NCBI RefSeq assembly: GCF_019656335.1
Contig: NZ_BPLZ01000009.1
Coordinates: 1 to 64,000, forward strand
Reading direction: 5' to 3'
Origin: Pseudomonas sp. NCCP-436
GTDB lineage: Bacteria > Pseudomonadota > Gammaproteobacteria > Pseudomonadales > Pseudomonadaceae
Length of the DNA: 64,000 nucleotides
The position numbers and the translations under genes were made by a program. The notes below the pieces were generated by a model. That model had not been told where the DNA came from. It was given only the letters and a program-made list of their open reading frames with translations, and made no database searches. Below, piece by piece: positions 29,670 to 41,648 of the stretch (its first letter is position 1; every line of letters starts with the position of its first letter).

Positions 29670-30188
29670 GTGCGGAACGTAATCCTCGTTGGCCCGATGG
29701 GTGCTGGAAAAAGCACCATCGGGCGTTTGCTTGCTAAAGAACTGCGTTTGCCCTTCAAGGATTCCGATAAGGAAATTGAGCAGCGCACCGGTGCCAACAT
29801 TCCTTGGATCTTCGATGTTGAGGGAGAGCAGGGCTTTCGAGAGCGGGAGCAGGCGGTGATTGCCGAGCTTGCTGCGCAGAATGGCCTTGTACTGGCGACC
29901 GGTGGTGGTGTGGTGATGCGTCCGGAAAACCGTCGGGCTCTGCATGACGGTGGATGGGTGATCTACCTGCATACGTCGGTCGAACAGCAGATCGACCGCA
30001 CTGCCCGTGATCGCAACCGTCCGTTGCTGCGCTCGGCCAATCCGGCGCAGGTGTTACGTGATCTCATGGCGCTTCGTGATCCGCTTTATCGGGAAATTGC
30101 TGATATCGTCATCGAGACGGACGAGCGGCCGCCGCGAATGGTCGTGCAGGAAATTCTCTCGCGCCTGGAAGCCCTGTCGCCCCGTTAA
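29670..30188 (+). CDS. aroK: Shikimate kinase AroK
   Basis: A 172-residue kinase phosphorylating shikimate at the 3-hydroxyl. Walker A is GPMGAGKST at 8-16. DSDKEIEQ and [10 protein letters not shown] bind shikimate, and ATGGGVVM is the Walker B-like Gly loop. RDRNRPLL is the lid region with the adenine-binding Arg. The start is GTG, five bases after the pilQ stop, so translation may be coupled to the pil operon. Confidence 0.96.
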   Translation: MRNVILVGPMGAGKSTIGRLLAKELRLPFKDSDKEIEQRTGANIPWIFDVEGEQGFREREQAVIAELAAQNGLVLATGGGVVMRPENRRALHDGGWVIYLHTSVEQQIDRTARDRNRPLLRSANPAQVLRDLMALRDPLYREIADIVIETDERPPRMVVQEILSRLEALSPR

Positions 30189-30239
30189 AGCACGGGGTGA
30201 ACTGCGTTATTCTAGAGCCCTTTTCATTTCGGGGGCCTC

Positions 30240-31343
30240 ATGCAGACTCTTCACGTTGAACTAGGCGAGCGCAGCTATCCCATCTATATCGGGAGTGGCT
30301 TGCTGGCTCGCCCCGCGTTGCTGGCCGCCCATATTGCCGGGCGTCAGGTAGCTGTTGTCACCAATGAAACCGTTGCGCCGTTGTACCTGCAGACGCTGTT
30401 GCAGAGTCTGGCAGGTTTTAATGTTACTTCCGTGGTATTGCCAGATGGCGAGGCGCATAAGAACTGGGAGACCCTGCAGCTGATCTTTGATGGCCTGCTA
30501 AGTGCGCGCCATGATCGGCGCACTACAGTGATCGCCCTGGGGGGCGGGGTGATCGGCGATATGGCCGGATTCGCCGCTGCCTGCTACCAGCGTGGGGTGG
30601 ATTTTATCCAGGTGCCGACGACGCTGTTGTCCCAGGTCGACTCCTCGGTAGGGGGCAAAACCGGAATCAACCATCCGCTAGGCAAGAACATGGTGGGGGC
30701 TTTCTACCAGCCCAAGGCGGTGTTGATCGATACGGCAAGCCTCGAGACGCTGCCGGCCCGCGAGTTGTCGGCTGGCCTGGCCGAGGTAATCAAGTACGGC
30801 CTGATCTGCGACGAGCCGTTCCTGGGATGGCTGGAAGCCAACATGTCGGCGCTGCGGAACCTTGATCAGGGTGCGCTGACTTACGCCATCGAGCGCTCCT
30901 GTGCCGCCAAGGCCCGCGTGGTTGGTGCGGACGAGCGTGAGTCCGGAGTACGGGCGACACTGAATCTGGGGCATACCTTCGGCCATGCGATCGAGACGGA
31001 ACAGGGCTATGGCGTCTGGTTGCACGGTGAGGCGGTGGCCGCCGGAACGGTTATGGCTCTGGAGATGTCCTATCGTCTGGGCTGGTTGTCGGCAGCCGAG
31101 CGTGATCGCGGCATTCATCTTCTGCAGGCTGCCGGTCTGCCGGTGGTGCCGCCACAGGACATGGGCCCGGAGCAGTTCCTTGAGCATATGGCGGTGGACA
31201 AGAAGGTCCTGGATGGTCAGATGCGTCTGGTTCTGTTGCGACATCTGGGCGAGGCCGTGGTCACCGCCGACTACCCGCGTGAAATTCTTGACGCAACATT
31301 GCGCAGCGACTACCGAGCTTTGGCCCAGTCGCTCACCTCCTGA
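30240..31343 (+). CDS. aroB: 3-dehydroquinate synthase AroB
   Basis: A 367-residue NAD- and zinc-dependent enzyme that cyclises DAHP to 3-dehydroquinate. [19 protein letters not shown] binds NAD. The zinc ligands come from [13 protein letters not shown] (Glu), [12 protein letters not shown] (His) and LHGEAVAAG (His). [20 protein letters not shown] is the family signature. It follows aroK by about 50 bases and precedes a DamX-like gene by ten bases. Confidence 0.96.
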   Translation: MQTLHVELGERSYPIYIGSGLLARPALLAAHIAGRQVAVVTNETVAPLYLQTLLQSLAGFNVTSVVLPDGEAHKNWETLQLIFDGLLSARHDRRTTVIALGGGVIGDMAGFAAACYQRGVDFIQVPTTLLSQVDSSVGGKTGINHPLGKNMVGAFYQPKAVLIDTASLETLPARELSAGLAEVIKYGLICDEPFLGWLEANMSALRNLDQGALTYAIERSCAAKARVVGADERESGVRATLNLGHTFGHAIETEQGYGVWLHGEAVAAGTVMALEMSYRLGWLSAAERDRGIHLLQAAGLPVVPPQDMGPEQFLEHMAVDKKVLDGQMRLVLLRHLGEAVVTADYPREILDATLRSDYRALAQSLTS

Positions 31344-31353
31344 AGAGTGATCC

Positions 31354-32868
31354 ATGACCAGTCTGCACGCCGATGAAGCCTTCCTGACGCATTACCAGTT
31401 CAGCCATGACCCCTTTGCCCCGCGCGTACCCGGTTTCAAGTTCTTTCCGGCTCAGCGCAAGCCTGTGCTGGGGCAATTGCACCATCTGGCGCGTTACAGC
31501 CAGTTGCTGCTTGCAGTAACCGGGCCGCAGGGTAGTGGCAAGACGCTGCTGCGTCAGGCGCTGGTAGCCAGTACCAACAAGCAAGCCGTACAGACGGTGG
31601 TCATAGCCCAGCATGGGCTGGGCAGCGAACTGCTATTGCGCCAGGTGGCGCAGGGGTTGTCCGTCGCTCAGGCCGATGTGCCCTCGATCCTTGCGCAGGT
31701 GGGGCAGTTGGCCCTGACGGGGCAGGAGGTGTACCTGCTGGTGGACGATGCGGAGCAACTGGACGATGCTGCGCTGCAGAATCTTCAGAGTCTGGCCGCG
31801 GGTGACGCGCAGGGACGGGCGCATGTGTTTCTCTTTGCCGAGCAGGGGCTGCTGGATCGTCTGCAGGCTCTGGGCTGGGACGAAGAGACCTATCATGCCA
31901 TCGAGTTGCAGCCCTACACCGAGGATGAGGTGCGCGAGTATCTGGCTCAGCGTCTGGAGGGTGCCGGACAGGGTATCGAAATCCTTTCTGACGAGCAGAT
32001 CGAGATCATCCACCAGCGTTCAGGCGGTTGGCCGGGGCTGATCAATACCGAAGCGCGTGAGCTTCTGATTGAGCAGATGTTGGCCCGGCGTTCTGCAGGA
32101 CGTAGTGGAGGCATGGCGTTTACTGTGCCGAAGAAACATCTGCTGGCGGCTGGTGTGGTGCTGGCGGGAATCGCTGCGGCCTGGCTGATGCAGGGGCGCG
32201 ATTCGCAGACGGTCAGTGAAGCCCCGGTGCGTGCCGTTGTACCGCAGGCGCCGTCCGCTGAGGGTAGGCCGGCTGCAGCAGTCGAGGCGCCGCCAGCGGC
32301 GATCGAGTTTGCCGGTAAGAGCCAGCCTCTGCCATTGCCGCTGGCGGGCGAAGCACAGACGGTGATCCGTCAGCCGCTGGCAGAGGCGGCGGTGGAGGAG
32401 TTGGATAATTTCGAGCTGCCGGCCTCCCCTGCGCCGGCAGCGCCTGCTCCAGTGGCTGCTGCATCTGCATCTGCATCTGCGGCGAAGAAGCCCGAGCAGG
32501 TGGTCGCCAAGCCCGCAGCGCCAACTCCGTCACCTGCTCCAGTTCAGAAACCGGTACCGGCCCAGAAACCGGCTATTACGATAGCAGCCGCCAACTGGTA
32601 TGCGCAGCAGCCTGCTTCGCGCTTTGTTCTGCAGGTAGTCGGATCGCGCTCTGAGGCCAATATCCAGGCACTGGTGCGTGAAGGGGGCGGTGAGTATCGC
32701 TACTTCAAGAAGGTTCATCAGGGGCAGCCGTTGTACGTGCTGACCTATGGCAGTTTTGCCAGTCGTGAGGCCGCGCAGGCAGCTGTGAAGAATCTGCCGG
32801 CCAAGCTGCAGGCCGGAAAGCCCTGGCCGCGCACGCTGGGCAGTATTCAGCAGGAGATGAGTCGCTAG
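31354..32868 (+). CDS. DamX-like AAA ATPase with membrane helix and SPOR domain
   Basis: A 504-residue protein. Residues about 20-245 form an ExeA/AAA-type ATPase with Walker A TGPQGSGKT and a Walker B-like VYLLVDDAEQL. A membrane helix follows (HLLAAGVVLAGIAAAWLM). The periplasmic part is an Ala/Pro-rich linker (about 285-410) that includes a short ASASAS repeat, ending in a C-terminal SPOR domain (RFVLQVVGSRSEANIQALV, VLTYGSFASREAAQAA). It resembles E. coli DamX, which also follows aroKB, and is probably a septal factor. Confidence 0.85.
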   Translation: MTSLHADEAFLTHYQFSHDPFAPRVPGFKFFPAQRKPVLGQLHHLARYSQLLLAVTGPQGSGKTLLRQALVASTNKQAVQTVVIAQHGLGSELLLRQVAQGLSVAQADVPSILAQVGQLALTGQEVYLLVDDAEQLDDAALQNLQSLAAGDAQGRAHVFLFAEQGLLDRLQALGWDEETYHAIELQPYTEDEVREYLAQRLEGAGQGIEILSDEQIEIIHQRSGGWPGLINTEARELLIEQMLARRSAGRSGGMAFTVPKKHLLAAGVVLAGIAAAWLMQGRDSQTVSEAPVRAVVPQAPSAEGRPAAAVEAPPAAIEFAGKSQPLPLPLAGEAQTVIRQPLAEAAVEELDNFELPASPAPAAPAPVAAASASASAAKKPEQVVAKPAAPTPSPAPVQKPVPAQKPAITIAAANWYAQQPASRFVLQVVGSRSEANIQALVREGGGEYRYFKKVHQGQPLYVLTYGSFASREAAQAAVKNLPAKLQAGKPWPRTLGSIQQEMSR

Positions 32869-32883
32869 CATCGCTCCGGCACC

Positions 32884-32913
32884 ACTGCAGGGTTGCTACC
32901 ACTCCCCTGCAGT
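32884..32913 (+). terminator. Hairpin after the DamX-like gene
   Basis: ACTGCAGGG (32884-32892) and CCCTGCAGT (32905-32913) form a perfect 9-bp stem with a 12-base loop, 15 bases after the stop. The following bases (TCCATCCTTCGCTTTT) are pyrimidine-rich but lack a tight U run. It probably ends the aroK-aroB-damX transcript. Confidence 0.5.
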
Positions 32914-32962
32914 TCCATCCTTCGCTTTTGCGACAAAAGCATTCATTTTTTCGTCATAAAAA

Positions 32963-32991
32963 TTGTGGGGTTGAGGGCGGCTATGTAAAAT
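32963..32991 (+). promoter_or_regulatory. Candidate sigma70 promoter of gltBD
   Basis: TTGTGG (32963-32968), a 17-base spacer and TAAAAT (32986-32991) lie 114 bases before the gltB ATG, leaving a long leader. The leader has AT-rich stretches but no motif I can name. Pattern match only. Confidence 0.5.
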
Positions 32992-33105
32992 GGTCTCCCT
33001 TTTGCCCGAGCAAAAAGATGGCCCGTGCCCGCTTTTCGGGTTTAAGCCTTTGAATTAGAAAATAAATTGCCTGATATCCAGGCGAGCTGGTGAGAGTGTC
33101 CCCCT

Positions 33106-36100
33106 ATGAAAGCAGGTTTATATCGTCCTGAGGAATTCAAGGATAACTGCGGTTTCGGCCTGATTGCCCATATGCATGGTGAGGCTAGCCATCACCTGCT
33201 CAAGACCGCTATCGAAGCCCTCACCTGCATGACTCACCGCGGCGGCATCAACGCCGACGGTAAGACAGGTGACGGCTGTGGCCTGCTGATCCAAAAGCCA
33301 GACGAGTTTCTGCGCGCGGTTGCTCGCGAACAGTTTTCCGTCGAGCTGCCCGGGCAGTACGCAGTGGGTATGGTGTTCTTCAATCAGGACCCGGCCAGGG
33401 CCGAGGTGGCCCGCGAGAACATGAACCGAGAGATCCTTGCTGCAGGTCTGCAACTGGTGGGCTGGCGCAAGGTAGCAATCGATACCCGCGTACTTGGCCA
33501 GTTGGCCCTTGAGCGGTTGCCCCAGATTGAGCAGGTGTTTATCGGTGGCGAAGGACTGTCGGATCAGGAGTTCGCCATCAAGCTGTTCACTGCTCGGCGC
33601 CGTTCCTCGGTGGCCAATGCCGAGGACAGTGAACACTACATCTGCAGCTTTTCCCACAAGACCATCATCTACAAGGGGCTGATGATGCCGGCGGATCTCG
33701 CCGCCTTCTATCCGGATCTGGGGGACGAGCGCCTGAAGACTGCCATTTGCGTCTTCCACCAGCGCTTTTCCACCAATACGCTGCCGAAGTGGCCGCTGGC
33801 CCAGCCGTTCCGTTTCCTTGCGCACAATGGCGAGATCAACACCATCACCGGCAACCGCAACTGGGCTCAGGCCCGGCGCCTGAAGTTCGCCAATGAGCTG
33901 ATTCCGGATCTGGACGAGCTGGGGCCCCTGGTCAACCGTGTTGGTTCCGACTCCTCGAGCATGGACAACATGCTGGAGTTGATGGTGACCGGCGGCATCG
34001 ACCTGTTCCGTGGCCTGCGCATGATCATTCCGCCGGCCTGGCAGAACGTTGAAACCATGGACGCCGACCTGCGTGCGTTCTACGAATACAACTCCATGCA
34101 CATGGAGCCCTGGGACGGGCCTGCCGGTGTGGTGCTGACGGACGGCCGTCACGCCGTGTGCCTGCTCGATCGCAACGGTCTGCGTCCGGCGCGCTGGGTC
34201 ACCACTAAAAATGGCTACATCACCCTGGCGTCGGAAATCGGTGTCTGGGATTACCAGCCCGAGGACGTGATCGCCAAAGGGCGTGTCGGCCCGGGCCAGA
34301 TTCTGGCGGTAGACACCGAAACCGGCCAGGTACTGGACACCGATGCCATCGACAATCGCCTGAAGTCGCGCCACCCGTACAAACTGTGGCTGCGCAAGCA
34401 TGCCCAGAGGATCAAGGCGACTCTGGAAGACCGCGATCATGGTTCGCCCTTCTACGATCCGGATCAGCTCAAGCAGTACATGAAGATGTTCCAGGTCACC
34501 TTCGAGGAGCGTGACCAGGTGCTGCGTCCGCTTGGCGAGCAGGGGCAGGAGGCGGTCGGTTCGATGGGGGACGACACCCCGATGGCGGTGCTCTCCCAGC
34601 GTATTCGCTCGCCCTACGACTACTTCCGTCAGCAATTTGCCCAGGTCACCAATCCACCGATCGATCCGCTGCGCGAGTCGATTGTCATGTCCCTGGAGAT
34701 CTGCCTTGGCGCCGAGCGCAACATTTTCAGCGAGTCGCCGGAGCACGCTACCCGCGTGATTCTCAGCAGCCCGGTGATCTCACCGGCGAAGTGGCGCTCG
34801 CTGATGAATCTGGAGCGTCCAGGCTTCGAGCGACATGTTATCGACATGAACTATGACGAGTCGCTGGGGTTGGAAGCCGCGGTGCGCAACATGGCGGATC
34901 AGGCTGAGGAGGCGGTACGCGCCGGCAAGGTGCTGCTGGTGCTCACGGATCGTCATATCGGCCCGGGCAAGCTTCCGGCTCACGCTTCGCTGGTAACCGG
35001 TGCGGTACACCATCGCCTGGTGGAGCAGGGGCTGCGCTGCGACTGCAATATTCTGGTGGAAACCGCTACCGCGCGCGATCCGCACCACTACGCTGTGCTG
35101 ATCGGTTTCGGTGCTTCGGCGGTCTATCCCTACCTGGCTTACGAAGTGCTGGGTGACCTGATCCGTACTGGTGAGGTGCTGGGCGATCTGTACGAGGTGT
35201 TCAAGCACTACCGCAAGGGCATCGCCAAAGGCCTGCTGAAGATCCTGTCGAAGATGGGTATCTCCACCATCGCTTCCTATCGGGGAGCCCAGCTGTTCGA
35301 AGCCGTCGGTCTGGCCGACGAGGTCACCGAGTTGTGCTTCAGGGGTGTGGCCAGTCGCATCCAGGGTGCCCGCTTCGTTGATCTTGAAAACGAGCAGAAG
35401 CTGCTGGCCTTCGAGGCCTGGAATAACCGCAAGCCGATCCAGCAGGGCGGCCTGCTCAAGTTCGTCTATGGTGGCGAGTACCACGCCTATAACCCGGACG
35501 TGGTGCGTACCCTGCAGGAGGCCGTGCAGCAGGGCAGCTACGAGAAGTTCAAGGAATATTCGAGGCTGGTCGACACCCGTCCGGTGTCGATGATTCGCGA
35601 CCTGCTCAAGGTCCGGGAAGCGGCTGCGCCGATCCCGCTGGATGAAGTCGAGCCGCTGGAATCGATCTTCAAGCGCTTCGATGCCGCCGGTATTTCCCTC
35701 GGCGCGCTGTCGCCGGAAGCGCACGAGGCTCTGGCCGAGGCGATGAACCGCCTGGGTGGCCGCTCCAACTCCGGTGAGGGCGGTGAAGACCCGGCGCGTT
35801 ACGGCACCATCAAGAGTTCGAAGATCAAGCAGGTGGCCACCGGCCGTTTCGGCGTGACGCCGGAATACCTGGTCAACGCCGAAGTGCTGCAGATCAAGGT
35901 GGCTCAGGGCGCCAAGCCCGGCGAAGGCGGCCAGCTGCCCGGCGGCAAGGTCAATGGCCTGATCGCACGACTGCGTTATGCCGTGCCGGGTGTGACTCTG
36001 ATCTCGCCGCCACCGCACCATGACATCTACTCGATCGAGGATCTGGCGCAGCTGATTTATGACCTCAAGCAGGTCAACCCGCAGGCGCTGGTGTCGGTCA

Positions 36101-37551
36101 AGCTGGTGGCCGAGGCCGGGGTGGGCACCATCGCCGCCGGCGTGGCCAAGGCCTATGCCGACCTGATCACCATTTCCGGCTATGACGGCGGTACCGGTGC
36201 CTCGCCGCTGACCTCCATCCGCTATGCCGGCGCGCCGTGGGAACTGGGCCTGGCCGAAACCCACCAGACCCTGCGCGGCAACGATCTGCGCGGCAAGGTG
36301 CGGGTGCAGACCGACGGCGGCCTGAAGACCGGCCTGGACGTGGTCAAGGCGGCCATCCTTGGCGCCGAAAGCTTCGGCTTTGGTACCGCTCCGATGGTGG
36401 CGCTGGGCTGCAAATACCTGCGCATCTGCCACCTGAACAACTGCGCCACGGGTGTGGCCACGCAGAATGACAAGCTGCGCAAGGATCACTTCATCGGCAC
36501 CGTCGAGATGGTGATGAACTTCTTCACCTACGTCGCCGAAGAAACCCGCGAGTGGCTGGCCAAGTTGGGAGTGCGTAGCCTGGAAGAGCTGATCGGCCGT
36601 ACCGATCTGCTTGAAGTGCTGCCGGGCGAGACTGCCAAACAGGGCAATCTGGATCTGACCCCGCTGCTTGGCGCCGGCATCCCGGCAGACAAGCCGCAGT
36701 TCTGCCAGGTAGAGAAGAACCCTCCGTTCGATCAGGGCCGACTGGCTGAGCAGATGCTCGAGCTGGCCCGTGAAGCCATCAGCGGCAAGACTGGTGGCGA
36801 GTTCGAACTGAAGATCGGCAACTGTGACCGCTCCATCGGCGCGCGTATTTCCGGTGAGATTGCCCGCCTGCATGGCAACCAGGGCATGAGTGACGCACCG
36901 GTCACCTTCCGCTTTACCGGTACTGCTGGGCAGAGCTTCGGCGTGTGGAACGCCGGCGGCCTGCACCTGCGCCTGGAAGGCGATGCCAACGACTACGTCG
37001 GCAAGGGCATGACCGGTGGCAAGATCGTCATCACCCCGCCGGCCGGCAGCCCATTCGCCACTGAGGACAGTGCCATCATCGGCAACACCTGTCTGTACGG
37101 CGCCACCGGCGGCAAGCTGTTCGCCACCGGCACTGCGGGTGAGCGCTTCGCTGTGCGCAACTCCGGTGCGCATGCGGTGGTAGAAGGTGTGGGCGACCAC
37201 TGCTGCGAATACATGACCGGCGGTTTCGTCTGTGTGCTGGGCAAGACCGGTTACAACTTCGGCTCCGGCATGACGGGGGGCTTCGCCTATGTGCTTGACC
37301 TGGAAAATGCGTTCTACGACCGCGTCAACCACGAGCTGGTAGATATCCAGCGCATCAACAACGAGGCGATGGAGGCTTATCGCAGCCACCTGGAAAGCGT
37401 GCTGGCCGAGTACGTTGAGGAAACCGCCAGCGAATGGGGCCAGAACCTGCTGGAAAACCTGGACGACTACCTGCGCAAGTTCTGGCTGGTGAAACCCAAG
37501 GCGGCCAGCCTGAAGTCCCTGCTGACCAGCACCCGTGCCAACCCCCAATAA
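33106..37551 (+). CDS. gltB: Glutamate synthase (NADPH) large subunit GltB
   Basis: A 1481-residue subunit that transfers glutamine amide nitrogen to 2-oxoglutarate. The class II glutamine amidotransferase domain starts at Cys15 ([11 protein letters not shown]), which becomes the N-terminal nucleophile after propeptide removal. The FMN-binding synthase domain (about 800-1180) contains [14 protein letters not shown] and the 3Fe-4S cysteines ([12 protein letters not shown]). The C-terminal beta-helix (GXGXG repeats such as [11 protein letters not shown]) follows. It is 34 bases before gltD. Confidence 0.97.
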   Translation: MKAGLYRPEEFKDNCGFGLIAHMHGEASHHLLKTAIEALTCMTHRGGINADGKTGDGCGLLIQKPDEFLRAVAREQFSVELPGQYAVGMVFFNQDPARAEVARENMNREILAAGLQLVGWRKVAIDTRVLGQLALERLPQIEQVFIGGEGLSDQEFAIKLFTARRRSSVANAEDSEHYICSFSHKTIIYKGLMMPADLAAFYPDLGDERLKTAICVFHQRFSTNTLPKWPLAQPFRFLAHNGEINTITGNRNWAQARRLKFANELIPDLDELGPLVNRVGSDSSSMDNMLELMVTGGIDLFRGLRMIIPPAWQNVETMDADLRAFYEYNSMHMEPWDGPAGVVLTDGRHAVCLLDRNGLRPARWVTTKNGYITLASEIGVWDYQPEDVIAKGRVGPGQILAVDTETGQVLDTDAIDNRLKSRHPYKLWLRKHAQRIKATLEDRDHGSPFYDPDQLKQYMKMFQVTFEERDQVLRPLGEQGQEAVGSMGDDTPMAVLSQRIRSPYDYFRQQFAQVTNPPIDPLRESIVMSLEICLGAERNIFSESPEHATRVILSSPVISPAKWRSLMNLERPGFERHVIDMNYDESLGLEAAVRNMADQAEEAVRAGKVLLVLTDRHIGPGKLPAHASLVTGAVHHRLVEQGLRCDCNILVETATARDPHHYAVLIGFGASAVYPYLAYEVLGDLIRTGEVLGDLYEVFKHYRKGIAKGLLKILSKMGISTIASYRGAQLFEAVGLADEVTELCFRGVASRIQGARFVDLENEQKLLAFEAWNNRKPIQQGGLLKFVYGGEYHAYNPDVVRTLQEAVQQGSYEKFKEYSRLVDTRPVSMIRDLLKVREAAAPIPLDEVEPLESIFKRFDAAGISLGALSPEAHEALAEAMNRLGGRSNSGEGGEDPARYGTIKSSKIKQVATGRFGVTPEYLVNAEVLQIKVAQGAKPGEGGQLPGGKVNGLIARLRYAVPGVTLISPPPHHDIYSIEDLAQLIYDLKQVNPQALVSVKLVAEAGVGTIAAGVAKAYADLITISGYDGGTGASPLTSIRYAGAPWELGLAETHQTLRGNDLRGKVRVQTDGGLKTGLDVVKAAILGAESFGFGTAPMVALGCKYLRICHLNNCATGVATQNDKLRKDHFIGTVEMVMNFFTYVAEETREWLAKLGVRSLEELIGRTDLLEVLPGETAKQGNLDLTPLLGAGIPADKPQFCQVEKNPPFDQGRLAEQMLELAREAISGKTGGEFELKIGNCDRSIGARISGEIARLHGNQGMSDAPVTFRFTGTAGQSFGVWNAGGLHLRLEGDANDYVGKGMTGGKIVITPPAGSPFATEDSAIIGNTCLYGATGGKLFATGTAGERFAVRNSGAHAVVEGVGDHCCEYMTGGFVCVLGKTGYNFGSGMTGGFAYVLDLENAFYDRVNHELVDIQRINNEAMEAYRSHLESVLAEYVEETASEWGQNLLENLDDYLRKFWLVKPKAASLKSLLTSTRANPQ

Positions 37552-37576
37552 GAATGCGCCCGAAGTGGTTTGATGA

Positions 37577-39004
<1,428 letters not shown>

Positions 39005-39021
39005 CGCCAAGCGGTTGAGCA

Positions 39022-39050
39022 AACGCCCGCGCCAGTCGCGGGTGTTTTGC
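39022..39050. terminator. Terminator hairpin after gltD
   Basis: AACGCCCGCG (39022-39031) and CGCGGGTGTT (39037-39046) pair with one G-T wobble around the loop CCAGT, followed by TTGCTTTC. It lies between the convergent gltD and flavin monooxygenase genes. Confidence 0.6.
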
Positions 39051-39052
39051 TT

Positions 39053-40414
39053 TCAGCGCAGGTTAATGCGTCGAGCGCGATGCTCGGCCGGCAGCCGGTC
39101 ACCTTGACCGAACAGCTTGTGGCGCAAGGTGCCATCTGCGTATTCCAGCGGGTAGCGACCACGGCGCTGCAACTCCGGTACCAGATATTCGACCACGGCC
39201 CGCAGGTCGTCGTGGGCCACTGCGTAGGTCAGGTTGAAACCATCGATGCCGGTGCTGTCGAGCCATTGTTCCAGGGCGTCGGCCACGGTGGTGGCTGAGC
39301 CGACCAGTACCGGCCCGCGCCCACCCAGACTGATGAACTCGGCCGCCTCGGCCACCGTCCATTCACGCTCGGGATCGGCCAGGGTAAAGGCCCCCAGGGC
39401 GGTACGCCCGGCGTCGTTTTCCAGATAGCGGATTACCGCATCCGGGGCGTAGCCGGAGAAGTCGATGCCGGTCCAGCCGGAGAGCAAGGTCAGGGTGCCG
39501 GGTACGTCGACATATCGGCGGTAGTCGTTGTAGCGCGCCTGCGCCGCCTCGTCGCTCGCATCGACAATGATCAGCGCCTGGGCGTAGATCAGCTGACCGC
39601 TGCGCCCTGCGTTCTGCGCGGCGCTGCGCAGAACGCGTACATAACTGGCCAGCGCCGCCTGGGTGGGAGCGCTGATAAACAGGCACTCGGCGTGTTCGGC
39701 GGCAAAACGCTGCCCGCGCGCAGAAGCGCCGGCCTGGAACAGCACAGGGGTACGTTGCGGCGAGGGTTCGCAGATATGCACGCCCGGCACCTGGTAGTAG
39801 GTGCCGGCGTGATGGATCGGATGCACCTTGGCAGGGTCTATAAAAACGCCGCGCTCGGTATCGTTGAGCACCGCGCTATCTTCCCAGCTGTGTTCCCACA
39901 GTTTGTACAGCACCTCTAGGTACTCATCGGCCTGGTCGTAGCGCTCGTCGTGCGGCAGTTGCCGGGGCAGACCGTTGTTCTGCGCGGCGCTGTTGAGGTA
40001 GCCGGTGACGATGTTCCAGGCGATGCGCCCACCGCTTAAGTGATCCAGAGTGGAGATGCGCCGGGCAAAGGGGTACGGGTGTTCGTAGCTCAGGGAAAAG
40101 GTCAGGCCGAAGCCCAGGTGGCGGGTATGCGCGGCCAGGGCGGCGACCAGCACCAAGGGATCATGGATCGGCGCCTGCACGCCGTGGCTCAGCGCGCTGT
40201 CGATACTGCCCCGGTAGACATCGGAAAAGCCCATGGTGTCAGCCAGAAACAGCGCGTCGAAACGGCCGTTCTCCAGCAATTGGGCCAGCTCCAGCCAGTA
40301 GCTGAACTGGTTGAATTGGCGGCAGCGGTTGCGCGGGTGGCGCCACAGCCCGGGCGATTGGTGCACGGGGCTGTTCATGCTGAAAGCGTTAAAGCGAATC
40401 GGTGGATGGCTCAT
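39053..40414 (-). CDS. Flavin-dependent monooxygenase, NtaA/SnaA/DszA family
   Basis: A 453-residue bacterial-luciferase-fold enzyme using reduced FMN supplied by a reductase. Family features are WRHPRNRCRQFNQFSYWLELA near the N-terminus, FLADTMGFSDVYRG, the STLDHLSGGRIAWNIVTGYL motif and PVLFQAGASARGQRFAA. Members oxidise sulfur compounds, nitrilotriacetate or related molecules. The ATG at 40414 gives MSHPPIRFNAF. It is 45 bases downstream of a sulfonate-type binding protein, which suggests use of organosulfur compounds, but the substrate cannot be read from the sequence. Confidence 0.85.
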   Translation of the reverse strand: MSHPPIRFNAFSMNSPVHQSPGLWRHPRNRCRQFNQFSYWLELAQLLENGRFDALFLADTMGFSDVYRGSIDSALSHGVQAPIHDPLVLVAALAAHTRHLGFGLTFSLSYEHPYPFARRISTLDHLSGGRIAWNIVTGYLNSAAQNNGLPRQLPHDERYDQADEYLEVLYKLWEHSWEDSAVLNDTERGVFIDPAKVHPIHHAGTYYQVPGVHICEPSPQRTPVLFQAGASARGQRFAAEHAECLFISAPTQAALASYVRVLRSAAQNAGRSGQLIYAQALIIVDASDEAAQARYNDYRRYVDVPGTLTLLSGWTGIDFSGYAPDAVIRYLENDAGRTALGAFTLADPEREWTVAEAAEFISLGGRGPVLVGSATTVADALEQWLDSTGIDGFNLTYAVAHDDLRAVVEYLVPELQRRGRYPLEYADGTLRHKLFGQGDRLPAEHRARRINLR

Positions 40415-40459
40415 CGGGCGTACCCAGCAGGGGCCCGCCTGAGGGCGGGCCAGGGCCAA

Positions 40460-41419
40460 TCAGGGCAGCAGCGAGTGGGGGTAAACGGCATCGGCAACCT
40501 TGATGCTGCGTGGCAGCACGCCAAGGGCAACAAAGGTATCGGCCAGCTTTTGCTGTTCGGCGACGATGGCGTCGGTGATGGCTGTGGCGCTGTAGTTGCG
40601 GCGCTCGGTGGCGGTTTTGAGGATGATCGGATCGATACCCAGTTGCGGTGCGAGCAGGGCCGCAACCTCATCGGGGTGAGCGTTGGCCCAGGTGTTGGTG
40701 TCCTGCAGTTGGCCAAAGAAGGTGCGCAGCAGATCTGGGTTGGCGTCGGCGAAGGCAGCCGTGCTCAGGTAGAAGGTGCGGTTGTTGGTTAATGCCTGGC
40801 CATCACGCAGGTTGCGCACCGGCTGTTGCAGCTCGGCAGCGGCGAGGAACGGATCCCACAGAGTGGCAGCTTCAACGCTGCCCGACTGCAGGGCGGAGAT
40901 GGCGTCGGCGGCACTGCTGACATAGGCCGGGACGATATCCTTGTAGCTCAGGCCGGCCTCTTCCAGCGCCAGGGCAAGCAGGTATTGAGCATTCCAGCCG
41001 CGGCCGGTGGCCACGCGTTTGCCCTTGAGTTGATCAACGCGCTCGATGCCCGAATCCTTGCCGACCAGTACCCCGATGCCTTTGGGATAGGGCTGCTCGG
41101 CGGCGAGATAGACCACCGGTTTGCCGCTGGCCTGAGCAAATACCGATGGCGCGTCGGCGGCGTGCCCCAGGTCGATGGCGCCGGTGCTCAGGGCTTCGAG
41201 CAGTTGCGGTCCGGCGGCGAATTCATGCCAGCTGACCTTCACATTGTGCTCGGCCAGGGCCTTTTCCAGCGCGCCGGTACCTTTGAGAATGTTGACGCTG
41301 TTGAACTTCTGGTAGCCGATGCGCAGGGTTTGTGCGGTATCGGCCAGCGTGCTGCTGGCCAGGCCAAGACTGGCCACGGCGGCCAGCAACCAGGTACGGA
41401 CGGGAGTGAACGACTTCAT
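40460..41419 (-). CDS. Aliphatic sulfonate ABC transporter substrate-binding protein (SsuA-like)
   Basis: A 319-residue periplasmic binding protein. The signal peptide is MKSFTPVRTWLLAAVASLGL with cleavage near TLADTA. LRIGYQKFNSVNILKGTGAL, EFAAGPQLLEALSTGAIDLG and GRGWNAQYLLALALEEAG are typical of SsuA/TauA-type sulfonate receptors. No permease or ATPase gene is next to it, so it must share a transporter encoded elsewhere. Expression from the AT-rich upstream region is likely under sulfur-starvation control, which is inferred from the family. Confidence 0.85.
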   Translation of the reverse strand: MKSFTPVRTWLLAAVASLGLASSTLADTAQTLRIGYQKFNSVNILKGTGALEKALAEHNVKVSWHEFAAGPQLLEALSTGAIDLGHAADAPSVFAQASGKPVVYLAAEQPYPKGIGVLVGKDSGIERVDQLKGKRVATGRGWNAQYLLALALEEAGLSYKDIVPAYVSSAADAISALQSGSVEAATLWDPFLAAAELQQPVRNLRDGQALTNNRTFYLSTAAFADANPDLLRTFFGQLQDTNTWANAHPDEVAALLAPQLGIDPIILKTATERRNYSATAITDAIVAEQQKLADTFVALGVLPRSIKVADAVYPHSLLP

Positions 41420-41478
41420 GGCAGGCTCCTTGTGGTTAGCGGGAAAACTCTAAGGAGCCGGTGCAGGTGGCGGCAATC

Positions 41479-41540
41479 TTTTAATTCAATATGATTATAT
41501 CAATTTTTTATTTGTTTATCTTTTTGGAATATAAAGTTGA
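41479..41540 (-). promoter_or_regulatory. AT-rich promoter region between sulfonate-binding gene and hemE
   Basis: This stretch is strikingly AT-rich against the GC-rich neighbours. It contains TATAAT on the minus strand (41494-41499) within the short dyad TGAT-TAT-ATCA (41492-41502). The pattern suits a CysB/Cbl-type activated promoter for the sulfonate pair, but no firm binding site was recognised. Confidence 0.35.
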
Positions 41541-41568
41541 TTACGGTCATGCCTAGGGTCGCGATAAT
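41541..41568 (+). promoter_or_regulatory. Candidate sigma70 promoter of hemE
   Basis: TTACGG (41541-41546), a 16-base spacer and GATAAT (41563-41568) lie about 80 bases before the hemE ATG. Pattern match only. Confidence 0.3.
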
Positions 41569-41648
41569 GACCCGCGCCGTGCCTTTTGCGCATGGCTTTG
41601 AGACAATGCCGGCCACGATTTTGCTGCTGTTCTAGCCTGGATTCTGCG

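Noticed and set aside
32455..32482. GCATCT hexamer repeats in the DamX-like gene as a possible phase-variation tract
   Set aside because: Only three exact copies, and a six-base unit cannot shift the reading frame. It encodes a flexible Ala-Ser linker.
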